A stretch of 52,500 bases of DNA, from positions 15,689,651 to 15,742,150 of the forward strand of contig NC_135563.1 in the NCBI RefSeq assembly GCF_964340395.1, read 5' to 3'. Below the pieces are notes generated by a model. The model saw only the letters and a program-made list of their open reading frames with translations, was not told the origin of the DNA and did no database searches. The stretch's first letter is position 1. The number at the start of each line of letters is the position of its first letter. The translations under genes and the position numbers were made by a program. The DNA is from Glandiceps talaboti (taxonomy: Eukaryota; Hemichordata; Enteropneusta; Spengelidae). Shown here piece after piece: positions 1 through 12,536 of this stretch.

Positions 1-2808
1 GGTAGCCCTTGTTATTTTTATGTTTGACCCATGACCCAACCAACCCTACATTTCTTAAATCCTATGAAATAATAATAAAAAAACGACGCCCTATATTCAC
101 GATTAGATAAAAAATCACCATGTCATTGATTGTAAGGTGATGAACCCATAAACGTGTATAAAGGAGGAAATCATTGTTCACTGCTGACATACAAGACCTT
201 TAATACGTGTAAAATAAAATAGTTCAAAGTTTCCTTCTGACTGTGATTGTCATTTCTAAGTCATTCTGACTGTTAAAAGTATATGAACTGAAAGCATCAC
301 CAACATGTACTGAGGTACCCAATTATTTTTTTTACTTGTTCAATTTTAACCAACCGACTCAAAATTTAAAAGCGTTACAATGAGCATGGATGTGTTATAT
401 GCACTGAGAAACAGAGAAATAATTAGTAACTCTAATAGCAATATTTGTACCTTCCTCATGTATGTTTGATCAACAGATCTAAAACAACCAGAATATAATG
501 TCGTTTACTTTTGAACTGATATTTTAACAAGAGTGTTTATAGTGATGTATTTTACTCTTTGAAGTGTCTTGTCAGTTTCCACAGTTTGCAAATGTCAAGT
601 GTGTGAGGAAAAACACACTATGAGATTTTGACAGGTTCATTGTCAACACTTTTGTTACCTTACTGAGATACCATGTGTTGAGGAAAACATCAATAAGGAT
701 GCTTAGTGTTGAGATTTTGACAGTTTCTTTGTTCAAGTTTGGGGCTACTCCCTGTACTTGACTATATATATATCTGCCACCCTTTGGAGTGCATTTTCTA
801 GCCCTTTGGACTAATGATTTTTTTGAGCTGAAGAATCTAACATGGAATCCACGCTATGTTATTTCCGATTTTGCTTGGTCTAACGAAGTCTGTCGTCATA
901 ACTGTCATTAGTTGCCCCAAAAATGTTGCCTCATGAAGGAAAAAATGCAAGAGTGAAAACTGGTTTAAAATTTGATCTTCTAAAAACCTATAACGGACTA
1001 AAACGGGATGTTGGTTTCTGGTTAAAATAGGTCTAAAATGGGGTCTGGTGTTGGCAGTAGTGGCTGCACACTCCTACCAGAGCTGGCCACTGATACTGCC
1101 CCCCCCCCCCATGCTACTTGTAATGCTAACACAAACTAAAAAAAATATATAGTGGTATATTCAGTAAGATAGGTGTCCTGGCTGATTATTGATTAACCAC
1201 CTAAAGTAACATCCCATGTAAGTCAAGTACACCTTAGATTGTGTTATTAAAATGTCTATTGGAGATAAAAGTATGCTCAACAATAACCAGATATATTTAT
1301 GACATGCAGGTATTTAACATTGTTATGTACACAACAACATAAAACCTACCACAATGAGGTCACTTCAAATTAACATCTTATGGAAATCCCTTCAAGTTTT
1401 TAACAACCCAGCCCTCCCCCCCCCCAAAAAAAAATGATCTCATCTACATGGTAATTTGATATTACAACTGTTCTAAATCTGGAATCTTGTCATGTACAAT
1501 TCACACCAACTAAGCAGCAGTTAATTGTCTACTTTTTGAGGTACTATAATTTATGTAATTACAAAATAATCATGTGTAGCAGATTGCTGTTAATGTGAGA
1601 TTTCTGTTAATAAATAACACAGTTTGCTATACATAACCATCTAAATAATACTTTATCCCTTTATCAAATTATTTTTTTCATTACATTACTGGTAATATCA
1701 ATACAATACTGTTCAGTTATGTTGCACAGAACAGCTGAATTAGGTTCAGGAGGAGATATATCTATATAATAAATTATGACTTCTTTGTAAGAAATGCCAT
1801 AATTGATTTAGTTAATCTAGGTAATTGTTTTCTTATTCTATCACTAAGTAAACAAAAAAGTGTGAATTATCTCAGTAAACTTAAAACTGAATTAAAGTGG
1901 CTAGCAGATGTTCTTCTGTTTGCAACCACCTGTTGAATGAATGATCATGAAGATGAAGTCAAAGGTCAGATGGTTGCCTCAGCAACAGTAGATTACTTTT
2001 AGTATTGCCCCCAGTGTTAGGGGTTTATTCAGCTGCTGCTTAAGTCAACAACAAACTCAAAAGACAGTAATTATCTCTGGTTGAGATTCTGAAGAAAGAG
2101 TCTTGGTAAGCTGCTGTGGATTATCTGTCAGACACGACAAGTAATTCTATCCTTTACTAGCTATTTCCACAGTCATGTAGTTTGACTAACGTTTTATTGT
2201 AGCCACTTTTGTGTCTAATATTTGTTTGATACAATCATATACATTTAGCTGACATTGTAAATCATCACATCAGCTGATGCCAGGTCAGGTAGTTATGTAT
2301 GTTATAAAGTAGGTACCTAGGCTATATAAGTCATTGGAGGAGCGAGTCATGATTTTCATCTCTGCCATAGCACAAAATGTTACTTCACATTTTAGCGTCA
2401 TGTATAATGGTGAGTCATCATAAAGCAGTTGTCTTTCACAATACTTAGACTGTTATATGTTTAATGGTTACTGACAAAGTTTAGCATCAAATGTGACTTT
2501 CTCTGCCTTCATTTGACTTTGTATCGATAGTTACTAATTAGATAATTGTAGTATGTTTCTATCTGTGGGGTGCAAAAGAAATCCAACACTATGGTGTGAC
2601 TCACTGAGATCTTGTTTGCTGATACCTGGCAACAAGAAAATGACCATGTTATTAATCAGGCTGCAAACTAGTATGGTCACAATATAGTACAACAGTTGAT
2701 ATTTCACATGATCAGTGATTGTATTATTTTTCTATTGTGATCAGCATGAAAATGCTACTTAATTTATTATTTAATTTATTGAGGACACTATTCAGTGTGG
2801 GTAATAAT
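1..2808. other. Non-coding, AT-rich
   Basis: No exon-like frame was recognised. Around 594-740 a short block (GAGGAAAA ... GAGATTTTGACAG) is present twice, diverged. There is a C-run at 1100 and another at 1416. An X-box match lies at 1973. Confidence 0.6.
1973..1986. promoter_or_regulatory. RFX X-box consensus match
   Basis: GTTGCCTCAGCAAC is a near-perfect X-box palindrome. No gene is recognised nearby, so its target, if any, is unknown. GTTGCTAAGTAAC at 7901-7913 is a weaker match. Confidence 0.35.
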
Positions 2809-2963
2809 ATGTGTGTGTATGTATGTATGTATGTATGTATGTATGTATGTATGTATGTATGTGTGTATGTATGTATGTATGTATGTATGTATGTATGTAT
2901 GTATGTATGTATGTATGTGTGTGTTTGTGTGTGCATGTGTGCATGCATGCATGCATGCATGCA

Positions 2964-3044
<81 letters not shown>

Positions 3045-3089
3045 GTGCATGCATGTCTGGGTATGTCTGTGTGTGTGGGGGGGGGGGGC
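2809..3089. repeat. Compound microsatellite (TATG)n-(TGCA)n-(TG)n-G11
   Basis: A long run of TATG, then six TGCA units, then over 35 TG units, a short degenerate stretch and a G run. All long ORFs over it are repeat artefacts. Confidence 0.95.
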
Positions 3090-4054
3090 ATGGCATATGG
3101 TCATTTCAGTTACAGTAAGGTATCTTCTCTTAGTCAATTTATGACAATGTGTAGGTACCAGTCTGTGTAGGTGGGTAGGCAGTTCTTATAATTCATCCCA
3201 ATCATTATTTCAGTTTAGTATGTGTCATCTAAGGTTTCCCACAATCTAGATACTTGAGACATTGTCACATGTGTTGGCTCATCGCAACTACATGTATGAT
3301 TTCAGTTTGGTATACAGTGTTTAAACCAAGACTTATTTTGACTTTGAGATTAGATCCATGACTGTGTTCTAAGTACATGTATTAGACTAACTCCTTCATT
3401 AATTATGTACAATGTCAAGAAAAACCACCCCCACATAAACCTAGAGGGTATCTTAAACGAATAACCCACACAGACATTACAACATATAAACAACCTACTG
3501 CAACACAGTATTTCTCTGGTAGATCAAAATAATGATCTGCATTTAATCACCTGTGCTAGTTTTCACTGTCGATCTTAAACATCCTTTTTGTAATTTACGA
3601 AAAAGTATAATCATATACGCTCCCTTTATGGTGTACAGTAAATGTATGAAAAATCAGAAATGTTGATAAAATAACACCCGGAAAGGTCATGACCTTAAAC
3701 AATATAAACAAAGATCTCTGTACTGATCTTAGCTACTCTTGAAAGACTTATAATCAATTCACATTTTCTTTTGTTTAGCTATACACCATGGAGTGAATGT
3801 TCATTCAGGGGTCTATGGTTTATGTCTTAAGTTTATCCCTTTCAGTTTTTCTATTTTGAAGAAAACAAACAACTTCACCAAATTTTATTTCATTGTCTGA
3901 GTTTTGAATTAATCTTGTAAAATTAGTCTGTATAGTAGAAATTATAAAATTTGCTTTTCCTTGAGATATCGTATGCAATGTTTATCTTATTGTGTAAAAC
4001 TTCATCAAGAGACAGGCTGACTTGGCAATGTACATCGTTTGCCAGAACAGCATT

Positions 4055-4347
4055 CTGTCAAGCCAGCATTTTGAGCTAGATAGGCAAGTCTTCAGACCTG
4101 TAAACCTTGTCCCATATAGGAGACCAGATGATTACAAGACTTGCTTTTGCCCTGAAAGACAGCGTATACAATGTTGTAAGACTTGGCTCACAGACTTGGC
4201 TAAGTGGCTTCAGTGACATTACATGCAGTTCTATTCACAGGACATCTGTCAAGCCAGTATTATGTTAAGCCAGATAGTCAAGTCGCTGGGCTAGCAAACC
4301 AAGTCCCATATAGTTGACCAGAAAACTTGCTTTTTACCTTGAGAGAC
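4055..4347. repeat. Diverged tandem duplication (unit about 185 bp)
   Basis: Two copies share CTGTCAAGCCAG, GATAG-CAAGTC, GTCCCATATAG, GACCAGA and ACTTGCTTTT in the same order (4057-4165 and 4248-4347). A 64-codon ORF lies over the first copy and is not conserved in the second. A 27-bp doublet with TTCCACTCAAG follows (4349-4400). Confidence 0.65.
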
Positions 4348-4599
4348 AATAGATGTTCATACTTCCACTCAAGCAATAGATGTTCACACTTCCACTCAAG
4401 GATCTAGAGGAACTCCTCAGCGCTAGCAAATTTTTTAAATCCAAGGCTAAAAAATAATTACATCCTGCCTTTAATGAACTAATTGCCTGTCTAGGGGTTT
4501 TATTTTCAGCTGTCAGATGCTTACACTCAAAAACATGACATTGATAAGCATACATCTACAAAAGGCCCACGTTTTAATTGGTTCAAACCCTAATGATTG

Positions 4600-4699
4600 A
4601 CACACACACACACACGCGCGCGCACACGTACGCACGCACGTGCACACACACACACATACACACACAGAAATACACACACACACGTGCACACGCACATGT

Positions 4700-4731
<32 letters not shown>
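4600..4731. repeat. CA/CG-rich microsatellite
   Basis: Alternating purine-pyrimidine tract of CA with CG and TG interruptions, a Z-DNA-prone composition. Confidence 0.9.
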
Positions 4732-5470
4732 TAAGTCTTTCTTGAGCACAGAATATTTTGTTGTTGAAATTATACTTTCACTTATCACTGTTAGTACAGG
4801 AAAATTTAAGCTAGGCAGGGTTGGTTTATAATCAGAATTACACATTTTTTTGCTAACTTTAATAGCCTCGTTTACCTTTTATGTTATCAAGTGGACATGT
4901 GGATATCAATTGTCAGCACGAGTCATGCTAGTCTAGTTACTATATGTGTTCTCATTCTCTATGATCTCTTTCTAACGTATAGTCAAACAGAAAAATTCTA
5001 TTGAAATCTCCTGCTAGGGAAGGGATGAACAGTACATGTTAGTAGTAATCCATCACACACTGACAGGTGGTTGTAATTGGTTACTTTGTTCAGTTTACTA
5101 CAAACTCAACCTCCAGTTTGAATGTGTGAAAGTCCGGACATGATAACATCATCACGTTATACCAATGCTCCAATAGCATAAACTATCGCTGTTGGTGTTA
5201 AAAACAGACTTCTGTGCTAGAGAAATCCATTTGGCTATACAGTGGAGGTGATGCATATAAGACTAGATTAGATTCATGGCAGAATGTAATATATATATTT
5301 CTTATTCAGCTCTATATTCAGGCTTCTCTTTCAGTTGTGACATGTTATCTGATAGTGTGGCATATGACAAAGACTAGGTGCATGGTTGTCATCACTTTTC
5401 CTTATTTTAACAATAAAAAATCAATGCGAGAATGAACATTTATTCATGGACTCTGGGTTCATAGTTACTA

Positions 5471-5596
5471 ATGAAAATTTCTACTCACAGAGTCAAAACA
5501 TTTCTTGAAGCAAATCCCCTGATGAAGCTGATGAGATGTCAGCGAAAATATTCTCTTCAAGAAATTGTTTGACTGCACAGTGAGTAGAAATTGTCA
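5471..5596. repeat. Long hairpin with CTGATGA...GAAA loop
   Basis: Arms 5471-5510 and 5554-5596 are imperfect inverted repeats sharing TTTCTTGAAG/CTTCAAGAAA and CTACTCAC/GTGAGTAG. The loop holds CTGATGA (5519-5525), a 5-bp stem GCTGA/TCAGC (5527-5531, 5539-5543) and GAAA (5544-5547), the order of a hammerhead ribozyme core, with one extra A. Confidence 0.6.
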
Positions 5597-5687
5597 TTTT
5601 TCCAATTAAGTAAAATTGTTATATCTTCTATATAACAAAAAAGTTGTCAACGTTTGATCAAAATTGATTAATGTCACACATAAGATG

Positions 5688-6107
5688 AGGGATGATCACA
5701 CAAGCTCAATAGAGGAACTTTGTTCGTTTAGCTCAACCCCCCCCCCCTCCTAAACGAACATTCTAAAGTGTGACATTGACACGTTTATATATGAAGTAAA
5801 CCATGATGAAAATTCTGGCAGTCGTGCTACTACGATCGATCAATGCTATGTAAAAACATGATCATAAACACATTAAAATATTAACAGAAACCCAACAATG
5901 TATCTCACATTAGAAGTAAATTTTATCAACTTATCAACATCTCGGTAGTAAATACAGAACCTGTTACAGACATGAGAGTTTTCAAAATTTGTTTAGTGCA
6001 AAAAAGAAGTTCTGCAATTACATTGCCACCAGACCCCCTCCCACGCTAAACGAACTATTATATAAAGTTCATTTATTGAGCTTGTATGACATTGTGCGAT
6101 CATCCCT
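5688..6107. mobile_element. Non-autonomous TIR element (420 bp)
   Basis: The ends AGGGATGATCACACA (5688-5702) and TGTGCGATCATCCCT (6093-6107) are inverted with one mismatch. Inverted similarity continues inwards: AAGCTCAAT, a GAACTTT block and TTCGTTTAG occur near both ends. No coding capacity and no clear target duplication were seen. Confidence 0.6.
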
Positions 6108-6531
6108 AGTACAGTGATACATGAAATATAAACTGTCTTTATAATATCTCCTCACTTCATAATCACCATAATTCCATATTAATATACTACCTTATATCAA
6201 ATATCATAAAAATTACCTGATATTAAATCTTGACATTGAGGCAGTACTATTGATAATAAAACCCCTGTGGTACAATAAACCTGTGGTTATATAAAACAAG
6301 TCTTCATAGAAGACATAGACTCAAATACTTTTATTCTGTGATAATTCAGTTAATGGATGAAATAATAAATGGCCACCATTCAATCAAATTTTTGTATGTC
6401 ACACAAAAAAGTGATACACATATGTGCCATATAATATAGGTTTCATTAGATATAGATGTTTCATGTCAAAGAAATGATGTATTATGCATGTACACATGCA
6501 TGCAGACAGATGGACAGAGCCCATTGTAATA

Positions 6532-6536
<5 letters not shown>

Positions 6537-6563
<27 letters not shown>
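6537..6563 (+). repeat. G27 homopolymer
   Basis: 27 consecutive G just upstream of the SINE-like element. The length is likely to be unstable or mis-assembled. Confidence 0.9.
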
Positions 6564-6597
6564 CTAAAAAGTCAAACTAAGATCTCAAGAGTATACT

Positions 6598-6957
6598 GGC
6601 TCCGTGTAGCATAGTGGTTAGCATTCAGGTCATGGGTTCTTTTTCTGTGACCGACCCAAACCCAGAGTGAGTTTTCTATGGACTCGATGGGTAGGCTTTG
6701 TATCACTCAGCTGTGTCTCACTCACAAGACGAGTGTGAATCTGGGGTGACTCAAGAAGTCAGGGACGATTACTCATGTAGGTGCTATATTTGCTGGGTGA
6801 CTCCGGGATAGCCTGTAGTCTGACTGGGAGAGCCTTGACAGTTCCACAGTGACATGATATAGTGCGTGCAACATAGCCATGTCAGGTAGTCCCAAAACCT
6901 GAATGGAACTCTATAGATGTGTGTGTGTTTGTATTTGCCTTCTTAAAAAGAAAAATC
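6598..6957 (+). mobile_element. SINE-like element with tRNA-related head
   Basis: The head reads GGCTCCGTGTAGCATAGTGG followed by TTAGCA, with a good pol III A-box (TAGCATAGTGG) and a degraded B-box region around GGGTTC (6635). A CG-containing body of about 280 bp follows, unlike the AT-rich surroundings, and a TG- and A-rich tail (6918-6957). No clear target duplication was found. It directly follows a G27 run. Confidence 0.6.
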
Positions 6958-8462
6958 GTTGTGAGCAATTACCAGCACAAAAAAGAGTTGCAAATCAGTG
7001 TTCCTTCTAAGATTTTTTTACGATTGCATACATTTAGAAATTAAGAATGTGTGATGAATGACCAACATAGTTGTTAAGGGTAGTTCTGGAAAAAATGAGG
7101 TATACATTTATACTTACCTGTAACCAAGGAAAGAAGATAGTTAGTAGTAAAGATAACTGAGTCAGAGAAAACCAAATTATTTTTCAGATCCTGTGTCTTT
7201 ATATTTCATTTAGCCATAATTTTCACTGGCAATTAGTAGCACAAAATACATAACTTTATTATCACAGTAGAAAACTGCAAAAGTGTATAAGGCAGTTTTA
7301 GCTGCCTTATACAGGGAACACTGTGTTGCTTTCAGAAAATTGTATCAGACAAAATTAATAACATAAATTTTGGTGGTAAGTTGTTGAGATAAAAATCATT
7401 TATACAGTTATACATTGATTTACTAAGTACCTGACTTACTAAGTTCTTAGAAAGGAACTAATACCAAATTATTTCATACAGTACCCAACACGTGAAAAAT
7501 CTATAACCTTACTTTCGACCGGTAATCAACTTACATTTTTCGTTTGTCTATTTTTGTATTTAAAACGTTCTTACTCAGAGAGAAGATGCTATTTTCTTTG
7601 TAATTTCTATTTTATTTGTCATTGTGTTCCAAAAGTTACTGTAATATTTATCCTCTTTTCATTGAATGATAGGTGGTGGCCCTATTCTTTTGAAAATAAA
7701 CTAAACTATTAAAACTTACTAGGCAACTGAAATATAATAGCTGTGATGTCATCTTCACACATGCATGTGGCCAGTATTATTTGTCGATGAAGTGATGAAA
7801 CAAGCTGACGTGCTAGGTTCTTGATTTAGCATCCATGATGAGACCCTATGAGAATTAAAAAGAACGTCTTCAGAGTTATGATTTGAGAAAATAACAAAGA
7901 GTTGCTAAGTAACATAGCAACAGATTGCTAGCAATCCTTATCTAACGTAATTGTATTTGGGTGTAAAGGGAAGACATGATATCTCTATAATGTCAAACTT
8001 TATCTGCAATTGTACTTCAGCGTCTTCGTTGTAAAGAGAAAACAAGATATTCTTTTTAATGTCAAACTCTAACTAGTGTAAATATCACACTTTGCCGTCT
8101 TCCGAGAGTACTGAGAAGACAGGATATTCTTTTATTTTTTATCAAAATTTAAACAGATTGTTGATGGTTCAGACATGAAGCCTTTCTAATTCAACCGAAA
8201 GATATGATATATCGATTGCTACACTATCAGACATAGCCTGGAATCCATGTCAACGGGGGTTTGGAATTCATTATTTCCCCCATCACATTCCAAATCCCCA
8301 TTCACCTAGATCCTCAGCTGTACTAGACACCACTTCATGTAAAGGGAAGCCTAACTATAAGCTGAATGACACCACATTTCTTATAATCTACTTTCAGTTG
8401 CTACTCACACATGCATATACATACCCACAACTTGAAATACTAACTAGCGTTACCTAGTCAAC
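6958..8462. other. Non-coding, no feature recognised
   Basis: AT-rich with stops in all frames. Between 7925 and 8135 a loose threefold repetition (GTAAAGGGAAGACATGATAT / GTAAAGAGAAAACAAGATAT / GAGAAGACAGGATATTC, each followed by TCAAA) suggests an old tandem repeat of about 70 bp. Confidence 0.5.
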
Positions 8463-8675
8463 AAAATGAGAATACAACTGAGATATAGTGAAAATAATAT
8501 AAGGTATGGACCTAATATTATATTTCATAATGTTAGTGTTAACGTATACCATATAAAGCTACACAGAGGAGTATATCTTTTAGGGTTAGAATGTACAAAA
8601 TCAAGGGTAAGTCATTACATGTAACAATTTACAGTGTCCCAAAAATATTCCAGTTACAGGTGACTACAGCTTTAA
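8463..8675. mobile_element. TTAA MITE, right-end fragment
   Basis: The right end AAAATATTCCAGTTACAGG...ACAGCTTTAA matches the right end of the complete copy at 12532, including TTAA at 8672-8675. The body is alignable to about 8463; the left part is missing. Confidence 0.45.
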
Positions 8676-10116
8676 CATGAACAATGTCACCCCGATTAAT
8701 TGTGGAATATGTCGTCCGAGTCACAAAGCCAATAATTTGCCATGGTACCAGCATCTGAATTAATTTTTGACAGCCTTTAGTTATTTTTAGACACAGTAAT
8801 AGAGTAGTTCAACATAGACTCATAGAAACCCTGGTATGTAATCCATTGTAGCTCATAAAACAGTCCTAACGTAAATCATAAATTTATGACTTATGGTAAA
8901 AATATTCAGAAACAATAAAACAAAATATCGTTGAAGTTCTCAAAAATTTCGTTTTTGATTCCATATTCTATTACACAGTCAATGTAGTACATAAGAAAGG
9001 AATTTCATCGGAGTAAGACAACACCAGGTCGTAAATCACCGAATGAAATAATATAAAAAGAGATCTATAATGCAACAGTAAATAAATCTGTTTTCATAAA
9101 TCATTTATTACCGGAGGTTGAATATATTTCAGATGATTTCATTCAGAGAGTTTTTTTTTTACTTGATTGTGATCTTTTAATTGCAATGTGTCGCCAAGTG
9201 ACTATTTCTGGACTGCACAACGCTGGTTGTGTTATTGCTGGGATTAACCACAGCTATGAGAAGTTCTCCCTGATTTAACCACAAGTGTACTGGTGTCACA
9301 AAACACAATGCTAATGGAGATGTGAAACAGAAACTTTGAATAAACAAGTTTTTCGGTTACAAACCAGTGAAGCGGAAAAAAAAACTAGTTTTACATCATT
9401 CATAAAATGTTACACTGACCTAGCTACTGACAAGTGAAACATAAAATATCGCACAGAATGAACAAAATAAATATGATCTACTGAGATTGATAAATTTAAC
9501 TGCCCACAAATTTACTGCTGACACCGTGCTTTATCGACACTGAGGTGTAATTTGTAATACTGTTATTATAATGTAGCCTACCTATTTGAATTCTCAACAT
9601 AACTGGTAATCTGGGTACACAGTCAGACACTGCTATGTACTTATATTGAATGGTTTAGTTGGTGTACATTTGACATTCTCATGTAATCTAGGTATAAAGA
9701 CCACATATATCACATGTTTATATTATAGGCTGTTGTCAACGCTGGTTAGCTTTATAACTATACGTGTGATGAAATATAGCCTGCAATTGATGATATTCTG
9801 GTTTTTTGGGAAGGGGGAGGTAATTATACTGTACCTTTCATTAACCCCCCCCCCCCCCCAAAATATTAAATAAACTATCAGTGATAGTATTGTTTACTAT
9901 TGACATACTTGTGTGTATTGTTTGTTTGTCTGTCTGTTTAACATAACAAGCGTTGATTTCTCAGCATCGACAAGATAATTTGAATTAATAAAATTTCCTG
10001 TCTGTTGGACTATATGTCCATCTACAAGCTAGAGTAGCTGTTTGTTAATACTGGTATGTTTTTCTGTCAGTTGGTATACGTATGCTCAGTTTGTGCTTTA
10101 AAGTTATGACTGGTCT
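8676..10116. other. Non-coding, no feature recognised
   Basis: AT-rich, no credible exon. A 75-codon ORF (9646-9873) ends in a C-run and is not convincing. Confidence 0.5.
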
Positions 10117-10344
10117 ATGTATGTATGTATGTATGTGTATATATATATGTGTGTGTGACTGTCTGTCTGTCTGTGTCTGTATCTATATATATATGTATAT
10201 ACATACGTACGTACGTACGTATGTATGTATGTATGTATGTATGTATGTATGTATGTATGCATGTATGTGCATGTGTGCGTGTGTGTGCATGCATGGGTGC
10301 ATATGTGCATGCACATGCATGCATGTATATGTTTGGATGTATGG
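10117..10344. repeat. Compound TATG/TG/ACGT microsatellite
   Basis: TATG, AT, TG, CTGT and ACGT units in succession, then degenerate TGCA. ORFs in all frames are artefacts. Confidence 0.9.
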
Positions 10345-11386
10345 ATAATTACATATAATACACGTATGCTATATATGTTTCATATTGTTTGATTTGTCTG
10401 TTTGTTTGAATGTTTATTGACAGGTACATATGTCTATCTTTCATTATACATTGTCAGATCATATGTCTATCTCAGTTTACAACTGTTGTAGGCCACTGAT
10501 GGAATGATTCATGCCCTAATTAAAGGATAGAGAACGTATATCAGTCAATGTACATATATGAGTATATATACATTCTTTGGTGCACTATTGTTTTAGCATC
10601 AGTCACAAAATATTTAGTCACCATCAGATTGAGTGATTATGGAGACTAATCAGTGCAGAGAAATTGGTATTAATATTCATATGTGTGTGTGAAATGAAGA
10701 AGTATGTTTGAAAGCATAACACTGACAAACTCATACTGCATTGACTTGCTTTGAATATTTTAATCTGTGTTGTTTTTGTTTTTGTTTCAAATGAAATCAT
10801 TGTTAGTAACCATGCAAGTTGCAGCAAAAGAGCAAAGTTAATTGAATATATAATTTTATGTCATAATTTTTGAAAATGCATAAAAATCTATCAGTGTTAT
10901 ACTAATAGATTGTATATTCATTTCAGCATGTAAATCAACATGAAGAAAATACTGTGCGTTTTAAAAAAATTATAGATAAAACAGTTCTCAATTTGGCCAG
11001 CATATTCCTTTAACTAAATATGCCACAATTAGCAATATGCTAATTTTTCATATATCAATCTAATAAAACAGGACAGTTTGTGTCAGTTTGGGTTTGACAC
11101 AGCTTAAACCCTGATTATATAGATGAGGAAAACTATTGCTGTCAAGGTGAGATCAAATAGAGTCAAAGTGCATTGTGGGATTTAATCACCTGTCACAGCT
11201 ATGTAAATAACTTGATGACATCATCCGATGACGTCACTGTACATGCACAATGACTTGCATGTCTGTATATTAAGGTCTGGTTTCACCTGTTAGGAAAAAT
11301 AATATATAACAGAAGTTGAATCATAAATCACCTGGCAATTTATTGTTACTATATAACTTTACATTATAGTAGATCCAATGCATATA
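10345..11386. other. Non-coding; one CRE match
   Basis: Mostly AT-rich. TGACGTCA (11229-11236), a perfect CRE palindrome, lies 60 bp after GCATTGTGGGATTT in a slightly more complex stretch. No gene start was found beside it. Confidence 0.4.
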
Positions 11387-11418
11387 TCCATCCATCCATC
11401 CATCCATACACACATACG

Positions 11419-11492
<74 letters not shown>

Positions 11493-11586
11493 TATACACA
11501 CAAATGCACACACATGAACTCACACACGGGCACACGCACACACATATGCACATATGCACACACACGCATGCACACACACACACATA
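11387..11586. repeat. (ATCC)n-(CA)n microsatellite
   Basis: Five ATCC units followed by long interrupted CA runs. Confidence 0.9.
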
Positions 11587-11626
11587 CATATGTACATTCA
11601 GTTAGTTGATCTGTAATTACTTGAAC

Positions 11627-11997
11627 TTAAACCTATACTAGCTGTAACCGTAGTAATATTTTTGCAATCAGAAAACCAACAATACAGTCACTGAAATCAT
11701 TAAAATACCAATAATTAGACATTGTACATATTAATTAGAGGTGGATTGTATCCAGAAGTAGTAACAGGTTGAAATCATAATCACCTTCACATTGAGTTGC
11801 TGATTTCTGGGTGCGGACCCAAAAACACTTTGATTGGATTTATTGTTTACAAGTACCATATCATATGTGTACATATATCAGCCACATAAAAACGTTCACC
11901 CACAGGTGCTGCAAGTCTGTTCAGGGTGAACAATATAATGAGTAAGTCTTTACATTTATACAAAACAGTTTCAAATAACATTCTATAGTGACTTTAC
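11627..11997. mobile_element. TTAA MITE, diverged second copy
   Basis: This copy has the same order of blocks as the complete copy 540 bp downstream and the same orientation: TTAA then CTAGCTGTAACCGTAGTA, ACCAATAATTA, GGACCCAAAAA, CTTTGATTGGATTTATT and ACAAAACAGTTTCAAA. Its right end is decayed. Confidence 0.6.
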
Positions 11998-12182
11998 TCT
12001 ATGTGGTTGTAATAATTGTTTGCAACTTTTAAACCATTACAATAGAAAATGAATGCATTCAATAACTAACATGTATTGTTTCAGGTGAGATTCAGGATGG
12101 GTTACAGAGGACAATATCTGATTGATTTACATCTCTATCAGTACCATAGCTTTTGTTGGGGAACTCAAATATTTTATTTTAA

Positions 12183-12532
12183 AGGTGCACTGGCCGTAAC
12201 TGGAGTGTTATTGTTTGATCAGACAACTAACAATATAAATTTACTGTAAATTGTTCAAACACCAATAATTAAGACATTTATCATGTTAATTAGTCTGAGG
12301 TACATTTCACCTTTGATCTGTGATTAAAAGTGTAATAGTAACAACTTGATATTGAGAGTGTTGGGATGCTGACTTTAGGGTGTGGACCCAAAAATCACTT
12401 TGATTGGATTTATTTTTCCATACTATAGAGTGCAGCTACACACATATGTTTACTCACAAGTGTTTCAATACTGTTAAGGGTGTATGATACAAAACAGTTT
12501 CAAAAATCATTCCAGTTGCAGCTAGTGCAGCT
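12183..12532. mobile_element. TTAA-flanked MITE, complete copy (350 bp)
   Basis: TTAA borders both ends (12179-12182, 12533-12536). The left end GGTGCACTGGCCGTAACTGG and the right end CCAGTTGCAGCTAGTGCAGC are imperfect inverted repeats of about 30 bp. TTAA duplications point to the piggyBac or Kolobok group. Confidence 0.7.
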
Positions 12533-12536
12533 TTAA

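Noticed and set aside
2719-3170. Long overlapping ORFs on both strands (Cys-Met-Tyr-Val and His-Thr repeats)
   Set aside because: They are translations of the TATG/TG microsatellite. Every frame is open because the repeat lacks stops.
4022-4216. 64-codon ORF
   Set aside because: It lies in a diverged tandem duplication whose second copy does not keep the frame.
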